From: Guptibacillus spartinae
Lineage (GTDB): Bacteria; Bacillota; Bacilli; Bacillales; Guptibacillaceae
Direction of reading: 5' to 3'
Assembly: GCF_028610625.1 (NCBI RefSeq)
Contig: NZ_JAQQWU010000005.1
Span: 1 to 64,000, forward strand
Length of the DNA stretch: 64,000 nt
The notes beneath the pieces are model-generated. The model made no database searches. It saw only the letters and a program-made list of their open reading frames with translations, and was not told where the DNA came from. The number at the start of each line of letters is the position of its first letter. The first letter of the stretch is position 1. The translations under genes and the position numbers were made by a program. This document shows, in pieces, positions 9,800 to 18,648 of the stretch.

Positions 9800-9838
9800 A
9801 AATGCCACCCAAATCAACTAGTGATTTGGGTGGCATTT
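9800..9838 (+). terminator. Strong intrinsic terminator
   Basis: A 17-bp perfect stem (9800-9816 with 9822-9838) and a 5-base loop followed by a T-run ends the AHSA1-ArsR operon. Confidence 0.9.
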
Positions 9839-9840
9839 TT

Positions 9841-10463
9841 ATTTGGCATACCAGTGGTTTCTGTATATCTATCCTTTCAATAACTACTGAAATTACAGCA
9901 CAATTTACAAGTACAAAAAAACAGCAATTTCCCTCGCACCGAGATAGTTGAAGACTTGATCTCAAGATAATCTATCTATCTTCGCTTCTACTCGCCCCTA
10001 GCCTAGACCCTCTCTTATTTAATAATAGGATGAGCCTCATCATAAAAAACATAAAAAGATTATTAGGTGAAATTTCATTAATTAATACATCCGTTTCTAC
10101 TACTCCAAAACAGTCCAAAACTCAACCTGGTACAGCAATAATAGGATTTTATTAGTTTCCACGTGATCCTCCGGAAAGTCATTAATGTTCTCTTTACTTT
10201 CATCAAAAAGACTCATTCCGTTTTGGTTAAGTAACTCTCATAATTTTTTTACACCTTTAACTTCGATTTCAAAATTGATCACACAATTATCTTATTAGAA
10301 TTAGTAGCGCCACTGCAAAGGAAGGAGCTTAATCTTGGTTTAATTTTTCCCTTTCAAAAAAAACTAAGACCTTGGAGAAGAAGTTAAGATTATGGCAGGT
10401 CAAACAGTATTTTTGTCGAAATTTATAAATAAAAAAGTCGAAATTGATTAAATGGGGGAGTAA
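9841..10463. other. Gene-poor region with a decayed reading frame
   Basis: No intact gene is visible between the terminator and the hydrolase gene at 10464. The only coding-like remnant is at 10100-10291 on the minus strand (separate entry). The last 20 bases carry the GGGGGAG ribosome site of the next gene. Confidence 0.5.
10100..10291 (-). pseudogene. Remnant resembling a VOC/glyoxalase-type C-terminus
   Basis: Read on the minus strand, this gives about 63 codons with a protein-like pattern (INFEIEVKGVKKL, stop, ELLNQNGMSLFDESKENIND) interrupted by one in-frame TGA at 10238-10240. It has no start, and upstream codons contain further stops. The strand-helix pattern is reminiscent of vicinal-oxygen-chelate (glyoxalase-like) proteins, but the fragment is too short to be sure. 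Confidence 0.35.
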
Positions 10464-11036
10464 ATGATGGCAGAAGTTTTGTTGTTACACCATGTTTTAG
10501 GCAAAACGGAGGGAATTGAAGCAATCGCAGAGCAACTAAGAGAGGCTGGGCATATCGTGCATGTGCCAGATTTATTTGAAGGCCGAATATTTTCCTCCTT
10601 GGAAGAAGGCTTAGGATTTGTTAAGGAAATCGGATTTAGAGAAGTGACGGCGCGTGGCATTCGAGCTGCCGACGACCTTTCTCGAGATCTCGTCTATGCT
10701 GGTTTTTCACTCGGTGTCCCGGTAGCACAGCAGCTCGCTCAAACTCGTAATGGCGCAAGAGGCGCACTTTTTTTTCATGCCTGCCTCCCACCCTCGGAAT
10801 TTGAATCTCCATGGCCCGTCGACTTGCCTGTACAAATTCATGCCATGAATGCAGACCCCTTCTTTGTTGAAGACGGCGACATCAACGCGGCACGTGAACT
10901 TGTGGAGTCGGCTAATCACGCTGAACTTTTTCTGTATGAGGGGAAGGAACATCTCTTCACCGACAGCAGTATACCTTCATATAACCCTGTTGCGGCGAAG
11001 GTTGTAATGAATCGGGTTCTCGACTTTCTCGAATAG
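10464..11036 (+). CDS. Dienelactone hydrolase family protein
   Basis: This 190-residue alpha/beta hydrolase matches the dienelactone hydrolase family. N-terminal EVLLLHHVLGKTEGI carries the oxyanion loop. The nucleophile elbow AGFSLG holds Ser82 where classical dienelactone hydrolases have Cys. The acid is probably Asp131 in MNADPFF and the base His163 in GKEHLF. The length is short compared with the usual 230-250 but the triad is complete. The substrate cannot be told. GGGGGAG precedes ATG 10464. Monocistronic, followed by a hairpin at 11066. Confidence 0.88.
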   Translation: MMAEVLLLHHVLGKTEGIEAIAEQLREAGHIVHVPDLFEGRIFSSLEEGLGFVKEIGFREVTARGIRAADDLSRDLVYAGFSLGVPVAQQLAQTRNGARGALFFHACLPPSEFESPWPVDLPVQIHAMNADPFFVEDGDINAARELVESANHAELFLYEGKEHLFTDSSIPSYNPVAAKVVMNRVLDFLE

Positions 11037-11065
11037 CTACAATCTGTATAACACTCTATCAATAC

Positions 11066-11097
11066 CAAAAAAGCCTATCTTATTTCAGATAAGCACC
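11066..11097. terminator. Hairpin of the CCTATCTTA/AGATAAG repeat family
   Basis: The words CCTATCTTAT and CAGATAAGC form a weak stem preceded by an A-run; on the minus strand the A-run becomes a T-tract. It lies between convergent genes (10464 plus, 11161 minus). Similar words recur at 12754, 44111 and 49041. Confidence 0.5.
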
Positions 11098-11160
11098 CAA
11101 TTATGGAATAAAAATGTTAGATTAAAACAAAATAACATTTTTATTCCATTTGATATATTT

Positions 11161-11910
11161 TCAGTTAATAATGTCACCCTTGTTTTTGGCTAGTTTTTTT
11201 CGCCATTCACTTCGTTCACTAGTTGTCAATTTCGCCCAATCAGTTTCTTCACCAATAATTCTTAAAGGTTCTTGAGAACGATAAGATCGTGTTAAGTTAC
11301 CCGGGAACTTTTTGTCAGTAACATTTGGATCGTTTTCAAATTCACCTGTTGGTTCTATTTTATAAACGCGATCTCTTCCTTCCCCTTTTGCTAGTGCTGC
11401 TGCAAGTCCTGCGCCATTGGCATTAGCAGTGAAATAAATGTGGTTCATTTTAAGCCCAGGTTTGTAATTTGAATTTCCCCCCGGTGTCAGCAAATCACCA
11501 ACCTGTAAATCTGCCTTCGTCCCATGGTAAAATGGTCCTTCATCAGACGGTGCCCCGCGATATGAGTTTGACAATTCATAATTTCTTTTTGCCTTATCAG
11601 CATCACCCAACTCCTCATAGCATTTGGCAATGTTTAAGTATAACGTTGGGTATGCACTCTTAACATTATCATCATTTATAAATAGTGCACTCTGTAAAGA
11701 GGTTTCCATCCATTTCAATTTGTCGGTAATACTCTTTTGTTTACGAGCCAAATGATAAGCTGCAATAAACCTTTCATAGTCGTTTTTTGCTTCGTGCAAG
11801 GCTTGATGGAACAACGTTGTTGCACCTTCAATATTCCCGCCATCTTCCATGTTCATCCCACGTATACAGAGTTTAATAACGACGTTGTTTTGATCAAATT
11901 TTATATTCAT
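11161..11910 (-). CDS. TPR protein fused to a rifampin ADP-ribosyltransferase (Arr) domain
   Basis: A 249-residue two-domain protein. Residues 1-115 are helical and TPR-like (GNIEGATTLFHQALHEAKN, then YLNIAKCYEELGDADKAKRNYELS). Residues about 125-225 closely follow the Arr family that inactivates rifampin by NAD-dependent ADP-ribosylation: GPFYHGTKADL with His129, HIYF with Tyr159, YKIEPTGEFENDPN with Asp194, KKFPGNLTRSYRSQEPLRIIG and a DW ending. The three residues correspond to the His-Tyr-Asp set of Arr enzymes. Stand-alone Arr is about 140 residues, so the TPR fusion and a 25-residue basic tail are unusual. GGAGG lies 9 bases before ATG 11910. Rifampin resistance or another ADP-ribosylation target are both possible. 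Confidence 0.88.
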   Translation of the reverse strand: MNIKFDQNNVVIKLCIRGMNMEDGGNIEGATTLFHQALHEAKNDYERFIAAYHLARKQKSITDKLKWMETSLQSALFINDDNVKSAYPTLYLNIAKCYEELGDADKAKRNYELSNSYRGAPSDEGPFYHGTKADLQVGDLLTPGGNSNYKPGLKMNHIYFTANANGAGLAAALAKGEGRDRVYKIEPTGEFENDPNVTDKKFPGNLTRSYRSQEPLRIIGEETDWAKLTTSERSEWRKKLAKNKGDIIN

Positions 11911-12227
11911 TTAATCTTTCCTCCAAATGAATGAAATCAGATTTTTGAACTACATTTCTACAAACCCCTTTATTTAAAAACCAAATACCTTCCCTATGAT
12001 ATTTTTTATAAACAAATTTATTCCTCTACCATGTACCGTTTGTTGAACAAAAATCAAGCAATTCTTCATCTGTATTTTACCATAAATATAGCTTATCCTT
12101 TTTGTATTAAACTGCCCCGAACTTTCATATGAAAAGGCTGATCTACTTATTGAAGAAAAGCTCCGAGATCATTGAATACTCTTACTAAGCACTCTCATTA
12201 AATGCTACTCTTTAACAATATTGAGCT

Positions 12228-12644
12228 CTATATATTTAAGAATCCTCTTATTCTTTCAATGTCGTTTTGTGAAATTCTATACACCTTATCTTCGTATCCA
12301 ATGTATGTAAGATAGCTTTCTTGATCTGAACTTCCAAGTATAAGATGTAGACCTTGAGTATCTTGATTTTCATACTCCACTAGAATATCGTAGTCGGGAG
12401 TTACTTGAGAAAGCTCCTTATTAACCAATGTCGTTCGTTCTATAATCTCTTCAAAACTAGATGTTAGTTTGTTTTCTTGTGAAGAAAAGATATAGTTTTC
12501 ATTTAGCCCTCCGAAACCGTCTGAATTAGAAACAGAGATTTTAGTAATTTGATCCAATACCACCATTTCCTTGTTTTCAGATTGGCACCCTAGTAAAGTA
12601 AACAAAATACACACAAATGAAATTATCAAAGTAAATCTTTTCAT
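12228..12644 (-). CDS. Small lipoprotein of unknown function
   Basis: The likely start is ATG 12644, with GGGGGAG just upstream, rather than the longer frame from 12695. The 138-residue protein has a lysine-containing signal peptide and lipobox LLGC (residues 17-20), so it should be lipidated on Cys20 and held outside the membrane. The mature part is acidic, strand-rich and ends IRGFLNI; it resembles YhfM-like lipoprotein domains only loosely. Monocistronic and AT-rich; no partner gene gives a clue. Confidence 0.75.
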   Translation of the reverse strand: MKRFTLIISFVCILFTLLGCQSENKEMVVLDQITKISVSNSDGFGGLNENYIFSSQENKLTSSFEEIIERTTLVNKELSQVTPDYDILVEYENQDTQGLHLILGSSDQESYLTYIGYEDKVYRISQNDIERIRGFLNI

Positions 12645-12986
12645 ACTCTCCCCCAAATATTTTTTCAGATTAATCTCTAAAGCTCTCCTAAACAAATCTT
12701 CAATACCAATTATTTCAAATTAACGCTAATAACTCAATCTTTTTTGCACAGAAAAGGAGCCTATCTTATTACAGATAAGCCCCCTATATATGAGAATTCG
12801 AATTCAAGATATATCTGCTATGGAGATCAACTATAAGGATAAAGTTTCTAGAAAATCAGCTAGTCGGAATAATACCTATTTCATAATTAACTGTTACTAC
12901 TCTTCTGTCGTTAGTATCTAATATTATTTTTGTAACGACCGGGGGCTGAACAGAAAATCGATAAATTGCTAGTCACTCACACTGAA
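12645..12986. other. Intergenic region with a repeat-family hairpin
   Basis: Nothing gene-like is seen. At 12754-12783 lies a hairpin-forming GGAGCCTATCTTATTACAGA-type word followed by TAAGCC, a member of a short family also found at 11071, 44113 and 49044. On the minus strand a TTTTCTGTG run follows, so it may terminate the YciI-like transcript's upstream neighbour poorly or not at all. Confidence 0.4.
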
Positions 12987-13319
12987 CTAGCTACCTGTAT
13001 TCCAAAACGGCCGAATCTCAATGACACCATTTGCTCTAGCACAAGGCGTGTTAGCTACGAGGTCGACCACTTCTTCCACATTCTCTGCTTCGATGACAGA
13101 AAACCCCGCTAGTGGTAGTCCGTGATGTACTTCGGTTCCTTCCGTCACCTGGAGGTTCTTATCCCAATTTCGAACAGCTGTCACTTTAGGTTGTACGGCT
13201 GACATCAGGTTTCCCCGCTCTTGTATCACCTTATCTTGAGCCAGTACTTCCTTCTTCTCGCTATCGTTCAACCCATTCCACCCTGTTTCATCTCCATACG
13301 CCAAGCAAAGAAATTTCAT
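12987..13319 (-). CDS. YciI/DGPF-domain protein
   Basis: This 110-residue protein begins MKFLCLAYGDE and ends VIEIRPFWNTG, the ferredoxin-like pattern of YCII-related (DGPF) proteins, with the conserved AGFSVIEAENVEEVVDLVANTPCA helix-strand section at about 71-94. Members are small dimeric proteins, often near ECF sigma factors, with no firmly known reaction. AGAGG lies 6-10 bases before ATG 13319. Monocistronic here. Confidence 0.88.
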   Translation of the reverse strand: MKFLCLAYGDETGWNGLNDSEKKEVLAQDKVIQERGNLMSAVQPKVTAVRNWDKNLQVTEGTEVHHGLPLAGFSVIEAENVEEVVDLVANTPCARANGVIEIRPFWNTGS

Positions 13320-13615
13320 AGTTCAACCTCTCCTCTTTTTGATCTTTAGAGACGCCATCGCCATAAATATAAATTTCCTTTAGGCAATCATACAAAGTTG
13401 TAGAGAGACTAGAAGCATCGCCTTCTGCATAGTGTGATTTGAAACCACTCATATTAAGTTCGATACCAATCCAATTTAGTTTCAAAACTGTCTATTATCT
13501 CGAAAAAGAGTCTTCCACACTCACTACCCTATTGCTTAACACCAATTATTTAGAATCGACATTACTTTCACAAGTGTCTGATTGAATCATTAGCACTCCC
13601 TTTTATTTTTCCTCT
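13320..13615. other. Intergenic region, no gene seen
   Basis: A 65-codon open frame reaches from here into the YciI gene in another frame but lacks a ribosome site. No hairpin with a T-run is evident. The last bases precede the GH32 stop. Confidence 0.4.
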
Positions 13616-15127
13616 TTAATGCATCACGAGAACCGTCCCCGCGATTCCCCCCCCGCGATTCCCAAGCGACCATTTTTCCAACTTAACAATCTTTACTTTA
13701 CGATCAGAGAAGAATTGAACACCGTTAGCGTCTTCGCCAGGATAAATACGGGCGCTCATCACTTTTTCACCTTCTTGTAGAAAAACTTCTACAGAAGACC
13801 GATCAATAAAGATCTTCAAGTTTAACAGGTTATTCTTCAATGAAAGTGGCGCCTTTCGAATGCCACCTGGTCCTTTTCCTGAATTATCTCGATTCATAGA
13901 GAATAATTGATTTTCACCGTCGTACGTAAGGATTGTTTGCTCTGTGAATAAGTCGTTGCAACGGACCTTTACACCGAATTGAGTTGTCTCCATGGCATCA
14001 ATGACTACGTTGATTTCCATGGAATCTCCCTCTAACCCATCAAGCGTTACCTTCTCTTCGACCAGGATATTTTCGAAATGCAGGTAATCATGACGCAACG
14101 ATTCAAGTTCTTTTACTGGTAAGCACTTTAACTGATTATTTTCAAAATAGATTTCCCGCGGTAGCGTCATGGCTCCAGCCCAATGATCCTTGCGCTCAGG
14201 CATATCACTTTCCCACATGGCCATCCAGGCTATCAAAATTCTACGTCCTTTGTTATCAAGTGTCGTTTGAGGGGCGTAGAAGTCAAATCCGTAATCGAGA
14301 GGGTGAAACGAGTCGAAATCAAATTCGCCTTTAGTCAAATTAAGATCTCCAAGAGCATAAACGGCTTGGTGAAGATTATGATAGAACTCACCTTCTGGCT
14401 CTACTCCTTGCGGGGACATTACCAATACATCCTGACCGTCTAACTGAAAGAAATCGGGGCACTCCCACATATACCCCATATTCCCTTTGCCTCGTGCAGC
14501 CACGTTCATAAATTCCCATGTTAATAAATCCGATGAGCGATACAGGAGTACTTGACCCACTCGATGGTTTGTTTGGGAACCTAGTACGCAATAGTAATGT
14601 TCCCCTTGTTTCCAAACTTTTGGATCACGAAAATGGTTTGGATGAATATCACCCTCTGGGGGCTGTGAGATAACTGGATTCTCAGCAATTTTAGTGAAAT
14701 TCTCTCCATCTTCACTCACCGCGATACACTGAACTTGTTTAAGATCGGTGTCCTGATTCTTTCCAGTCCACCTATTTCCCGTATAGAAGAGAAAAAGCTT
14801 CCCATCTTTTTCAATGGCACTACCTGAGAAACACCCATCCTGATCATAAGGTTCACTCGGTGCGAGTGCATGAGGAAGGTGTTCCCAGTGAACAAGGTCA
14901 CGACTTTTAACATGCCCCCAGTGGATATCCCCCCATTCCGTTGAATAGGGGTGATGTTGATAAAAAAGATGGTACTCATTTTGGAAGAAACTAAAACCAT
15001 TAGGGTCATTCATCCAAAACACAGGTGCGGTTACGTGATAGTGCAATCGCCACTCATCGTCCTCTAATTCTCTACGCTTATCCCTAATCGATTCGGTCGC
15101 GCGCAGAATTTGTTCGCTATGCTTCAA
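13616..15127 (-). CDS. GH32 beta-fructosidase (sucrose/sucrose-6-phosphate hydrolase type)
   Basis: A 503-residue cytoplasmic enzyme (no signal peptide) of glycoside hydrolase family 32. Nucleophile Asp41 lies in WMNDPNG, the transition-state stabiliser Asp168 in FRDP, and the acid/base Glu222 in ECPDFF. A beta-propeller is followed by a beta-sandwich from about residue 340 with SSVEVF. It is the last gene of the sugar ABC operon, 24 bases after the GH13 gene. An ABC importer delivers unphosphorylated sugar, so the substrate is probably sucrose or short fructo-oligosaccharides rather than sucrose-6-phosphate. The last 15 residues (about 489-503, GNRGGGIAGTVLVMH) come from a GC-rich repeat element and look like a tail added after the normal LEKWSL end. 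Confidence 0.93.
   Translation of the reverse strand: MKHSEQILRATESIRDKRRELEDDEWRLHYHVTAPVFWMNDPNGFSFFQNEYHLFYQHHPYSTEWGDIHWGHVKSRDLVHWEHLPHALAPSEPYDQDGCFSGSAIEKDGKLFLFYTGNRWTGKNQDTDLKQVQCIAVSEDGENFTKIAENPVISQPPEGDIHPNHFRDPKVWKQGEHYYCVLGSQTNHRVGQVLLYRSSDLLTWEFMNVAARGKGNMGYMWECPDFFQLDGQDVLVMSPQGVEPEGEFYHNLHQAVYALGDLNLTKGEFDFDSFHPLDYGFDFYAPQTTLDNKGRRILIAWMAMWESDMPERKDHWAGAMTLPREIYFENNQLKCLPVKELESLRHDYLHFENILVEEKVTLDGLEGDSMEINVVIDAMETTQFGVKVRCNDLFTEQTILTYDGENQLFSMNRDNSGKGPGGIRKAPLSLKNNLLNLKIFIDRSSVEVFLQEGEKVMSARIYPGEDANGVQFFSDRKVKIVKLEKWSLGNRGGGIAGTVLVMH
13617..13656. repeat. ACGAGAACCGTCCCCG repeat inside the GH32 3' end
   Basis: The word ATCACGAGAACCGTCCCCGC plus a second GCGATTCCC unit lies across the stop region of the GH32 gene. 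The same ATCACGAGAACCGTCCCCG word occurs at 21392-21410 just after the PTS gene, and an inverted fragment (CGGGACGGTTCT) at 21301-21312. GC content is much higher than in flanking DNA. Confidence 0.7.
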
Positions 15128-15151
15128 AAGATCACCTCAGCAATGGAATTA

Positions 15152-16819
15152 TTAATAGAGTTTGTATACTCTCGCTTCATATGGCTTTAAGGATAGATGT
15201 TCAATGCCGTCTTGAGCGTTACACTCATAATTACTCATTAGTAATTTAGATGAGTTATTTTTCAACTCTTTTGGAAGCTGGAACTCGGCTTCTTCTGCAA
15301 AGAGGTTCGTCATGACTACCATAATTTCATCACCGAGACTTCTTGTGTAAGCAAAAATGTGATCATGCTCAGGTAAAATTAGCTTGTACTCGCCGTAAAT
15401 GAAAACGGGATTGTTTTTTCGAAGCTTGATGAGGTTTTTATAATAGTGATAAACCGAATGTTTATCTATCATCGATACCGCTACGTTGATCTCTTTATAA
15501 TTGGGGTTCACTTTTAACCACGGTTCATTCGCATCAGTAAAACCTGCATTTTTTCCATTAGACCACTGCATCGGCGTTCTGGAATTATCACGACCAGATT
15601 TCCAAATACCCTCCATAATTTCCTGGTGAGATTTGCCTTCTTTTATTTCGCAAGCATATAGGTTCTTAATCGCCACATCATCATAGTCTTCAATTGATTC
15701 GAATTGGACATTGGTCATGCCAATTTCTTGCCCTTGATAAATGTAGGGTGTTCCCTGCATTAAGAAATATAATGTAGCAAGACACTTACTCGATTCCTTG
15801 TGATACGTTTCATCATTTCCCCATACGGATACAGAGCGTGGGAGGTCATGATTTTCTAAAAAGAGAGCATTCCAACCGCTATGAAGGCCAGTTTGCCACC
15901 TCGTGAAAACACGTTTCAGCTCGTGAATATCAAGCCCGTTGTCTTTTCCTTTTTGCCAGAGGTTGTTGTGTTCGAATTGAAAGATCATATTAAACTTCCC
16001 GTTTTCTTCTCCGACCCACTCATCCGCTTCTTCTACCGTCACCCCGTTCGCCTCACCAACCGTCATGATGTCATAGTGATCAAACGTTTCGTTTCTTAGT
16101 TCTTCAAGAAATACTTGAATCCCTTCCCGATTTCGATGCCCTTCCATTGAAGGAGCATATTTTCGCATAAGAGGATTGTCGACATCTGGAAAGCCCGGTA
16201 CTTTCTTGATATGAGAAATGGCGTCGATTCGGAAACCATCAATGCCTTTATCGAGCCACCAGTTGATCATGTTGTACAACTCATTCCTGACAGTAGAATT
16301 CTCCCAGTTTAAGTCGGGTTGCTTACGAGAAAAGACATGCAAATAGTATTCGTTTGTTTCTTGATTCAGCTCCCATGCCGACCCTTCAAAAATAGACGCC
16401 CAGTTATTAGGCTCCTCCCCTTCTTTACCAGGGTGCCAAATATAATAATCTCTGTATGGATTCTCTTTCGACGATTTCGATTCGATAAACCACGGATGTT
16501 CATCAGAAGTGTGATTGATCACTAAGTCCATGATTAACTTCATCTTTCGTTTGTGTAGTTCCGTTAATAAGTGATCGAAATCTGCCATATTCCCAAATTC
16601 AGTCATGATTTCTTTGAAATCTGAAATGTCATACCCATTATCGTCATTTGGTGAACGGTAGATGGGGCAAATCCAAACCACATCGATACCTAGATCCTGT
16701 AAATAATCCAGCTTCGAAATCACGCCCTGGATATCCCCAATTCCATCTCCATTGGAATCTTTAAAACTTCTTGGATAAACTTGATACACGACTGATTCTT
16801 TCCACCATGCTTGACTCAT
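15152..16819 (-). CDS. GH13 subfamily 31 alpha-glucosidase
   Basis: This 555-residue enzyme carries all GH13 regions: DLVINHTS (98-105), nucleophile Asp199 in GFRIDAIS, acid/base Glu256 in VGEANG, Asp325 in ENHD, and the QPDLNW signature (167-172) of the oligo-1,6-glucosidase/alpha-glucosidase subfamily. The residue after the nucleophile is Ala200. In this subfamily Val here goes with alpha-1,6 preference and Thr or Ala with alpha-1,4 activity, so maltose-type or sucrose-type bonds are likely. No signal peptide. It sits between the permease genes and GH32, so the operon can cleave an imported sugar from both the glucosyl and fructosyl side. A GGAGG site precedes ATG 16819. Confidence 0.93.
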   Translation of the reverse strand: MSQAWWKESVVYQVYPRSFKDSNGDGIGDIQGVISKLDYLQDLGIDVVWICPIYRSPNDDNGYDISDFKEIMTEFGNMADFDHLLTELHKRKMKLIMDLVINHTSDEHPWFIESKSSKENPYRDYYIWHPGKEGEEPNNWASIFEGSAWELNQETNEYYLHVFSRKQPDLNWENSTVRNELYNMINWWLDKGIDGFRIDAISHIKKVPGFPDVDNPLMRKYAPSMEGHRNREGIQVFLEELRNETFDHYDIMTVGEANGVTVEEADEWVGEENGKFNMIFQFEHNNLWQKGKDNGLDIHELKRVFTRWQTGLHSGWNALFLENHDLPRSVSVWGNDETYHKESSKCLATLYFLMQGTPYIYQGQEIGMTNVQFESIEDYDDVAIKNLYACEIKEGKSHQEIMEGIWKSGRDNSRTPMQWSNGKNAGFTDANEPWLKVNPNYKEINVAVSMIDKHSVYHYYKNLIKLRKNNPVFIYGEYKLILPEHDHIFAYTRSLGDEIMVVMTNLFAEEAEFQLPKELKNNSSKLLMSNYECNAQDGIEHLSLKPYEARVYKLY

Positions 16820-16860
16820 TGTTTTCCTCCTAAACGATCTACCGAATTAAAAATTGCAAA

Positions 16861-17685
16861 CTACTTAACGGCACCTTCTGATACTCCTTTAATGATTTGT
16901 TTCTGAGCAAAGAAGTAGAAAATGATGACTGGAATGATTGCAAGCGTCAATCCTGCTAGTGCTAAATGCCATTGTTTTGTATACTCTCCAAAGAAGAAGA
17001 ACATTTTAAGCGGAATCGTGGCATTCGCTTCCCCTAATACAAGTGACGGTAAGAGATAGTCATTCCAAATCCAAATCACATTTAAAATCCCGACGGTTAC
17101 TGAAATTGGTTTGAGTAATGGAAAGATGATGTACCAAAACAATTGAAAGCGATTGGCACCATCGATAATCGCGGCTTCATCTAGTGACTTTGGTATCCCG
17201 GTCATTGCCCCGTGATACAAGAAAATCGATAGACTGCATCCAAAACCGAGGTACATGAAAATGAGACCGGCAGCATTTAAAAGATCTGCTTGACCGAAAA
17301 GAGAGACAAGCGGAATCATGACAGACTGAAAAGGGATCAGCATGGCTGCGACAAAGACAAAGAAGATGATGCCGCTCAGCTTACTTTTATTTCGAGCTAA
17401 TGCGTAGCCTGCCATAGCTGAAAACAAAATGATAATCGCGACACTGACACCAGTAATTAGTAATGAATTAAACAATGATTTTAAGAATTCAAGGTCACGA
17501 AAGGCTTGAACGAAATTCTCTAATGCGAGTGATTCCGGAAAGCCAATCACTCCAGTGAAGATTTCTCTTTTCGTTTTAAAGGCATTCACAATCATGAGAT
17601 AGAATGGCGCAATCCAGATGAGCCCTAACACCAATCCAAGCACTTCGACGGAAAATAGATTTTTTCGTTCCTTATTCATCTTCAT
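16861..17685 (-). CDS. Sugar ABC transporter permease (MalG/LacG-type)
   Basis: A 274-residue inner-membrane protein with six hydrophobic segments and the EAA loop (EAAIIDGANRFQLFWYIIFPLLKP, about residues 170-193) that docks to the ATPase. It pairs with the upstream permease: its start codon overlaps the stop of that gene by one base, so translation is coupled. It belongs to the carbohydrate-uptake type 1 importers. No ATP-binding subunit is encoded in the cluster, so a shared MsmX-type ATPase elsewhere must energise it. Confidence 0.93.
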   Translation of the reverse strand: MKMNKERKNLFSVEVLGLVLGLIWIAPFYLMIVNAFKTKREIFTGVIGFPESLALENFVQAFRDLEFLKSLFNSLLITGVSVAIIILFSAMAGYALARNKSKLSGIIFFVFVAAMLIPFQSVMIPLVSLFGQADLLNAAGLIFMYLGFGCSLSIFLYHGAMTGIPKSLDEAAIIDGANRFQLFWYIIFPLLKPISVTVGILNVIWIWNDYLLPSLVLGEANATIPLKMFFFFGEYTKQWHLALAGLTLAIIPVIIFYFFAQKQIIKGVSEGAVK

Positions 17686-18545
17686 TACATATCTACCTCC
17701 CGCTTCTTATTGTAGTAGACCTGTGTTAACGCAATGACGGCGACGATTAAGAAGAAAATAACAGCTTTTGCTTGAGCGTATGCCATTTCATTATCCGAGA
17801 AGGCTGTTCGAACAATTTCCATCGCGACCATTTGAGTGGAGTTAAACGGACCGCCGTTTGTTAAGGAAAGGTTCTGATCATAGATTTTGAAAGCCATTGA
17901 TAGCGTAAGGAACATACTAACGGTAAAGGCAGGAGCAACTAACGGGAAAGTAATACTCTTAAATCGCTGTAACGCACTAGCTCCATCGATTCTGGCTGCT
18001 TCAATTAAATCCTTAGGTATGTTCTCAAGGTAGGCAATATAAATAATCATAATGTACCCAGCCATTTGCCAGGAAGTAAGAATAACTAATCCCCAGAATC
18101 CCGTCTCAGGAGTTGAAAGCCATCCTCCCATGCCTTCAAGTCCAAGGAGATTCCCAACATCTCCAAAAACACTGATAAAAATAAATTGCCAGATAAAACC
18201 TAGAATCAACCCACCGATTAAATTCGGCATAAAGAACACGGTTCGAAGCAAGTTATTGGATTTAATCTTTCGAGTCACGATCAAGGCGAGACAGAGACCA
18301 AACACATTTAGCAAGATGACGGTTACAATCGAAAATTTGACAGTAAACCAAATTGAACTCATAAATTCTTCTTCTTGAAAGAGATTAAGATAATGTTCAA
18401 AACCTACAAATGATGTTGCCGTTAACCCATTCCAATCTGTAAAAGAAAAGACGAATCCATAGACAAACGGAACGACAACCACAATGCCAAGCGCTAAAAT
18501 AACCGGTGACAGAAAGATCCAAAACCATTTATTTTGATTATTCAT
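17685..18545 (-). CDS. Sugar ABC transporter permease (MalF/LacF-type)
   Basis: This 286-residue protein has six transmembrane segments (first at about 8-30) and an EAA loop (EAARIDGASALQRFKSITFPLV, about 182-203). It forms the heterodimeric channel with the gene at 16861. It is the second gene of the transcript after the binding protein; a hairpin lies between them (18601-18638), a common way to make less permease than binding protein. Confidence 0.93.
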   Translation of the reverse strand: MNNQNKWFWIFLSPVILALGIVVVVPFVYGFVFSFTDWNGLTATSFVGFEHYLNLFQEEEFMSSIWFTVKFSIVTVILLNVFGLCLALIVTRKIKSNNLLRTVFFMPNLIGGLILGFIWQFIFISVFGDVGNLLGLEGMGGWLSTPETGFWGLVILTSWQMAGYIMIIYIAYLENIPKDLIEAARIDGASALQRFKSITFPLVAPAFTVSMFLTLSMAFKIYDQNLSLTNGGPFNSTQMVAMEIVRTAFSDNEMAYAQAKAVIFFLIVAVIALTQVYYNKKREVDM

Positions 18546-18600
18546 GAATACCCTCCTTGATCGTTAAAAACTGACGACGAATTTTGTTAATTAAAAGAGA

Positions 18601-18638
18601 AAAGAACAACCCTGTGCGATGGATTGTTCGTATTCTTT
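18601..18638 (-). terminator. Intercistronic hairpin, probable partial terminator
   Basis: Arms GAACAACC (18604-18611) and GGATTGTTC (18621-18629) with extension into AAAAG/TTCTTTT form an imperfect stem; on the minus strand it is followed by a U-rich tract. It sits between the binding-protein stop and the first permease start, so it probably attenuates read-through or stabilises the upstream message. Confidence 0.6.
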
Positions 18639-18648
18639 TAACAATGGA

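Noticed and set aside
13288-13485. 65-codon minus frame overlapping the start of the YciI gene
   Set aside because: No ribosome site, and it overlaps a well-supported gene in another frame; no family resemblance.
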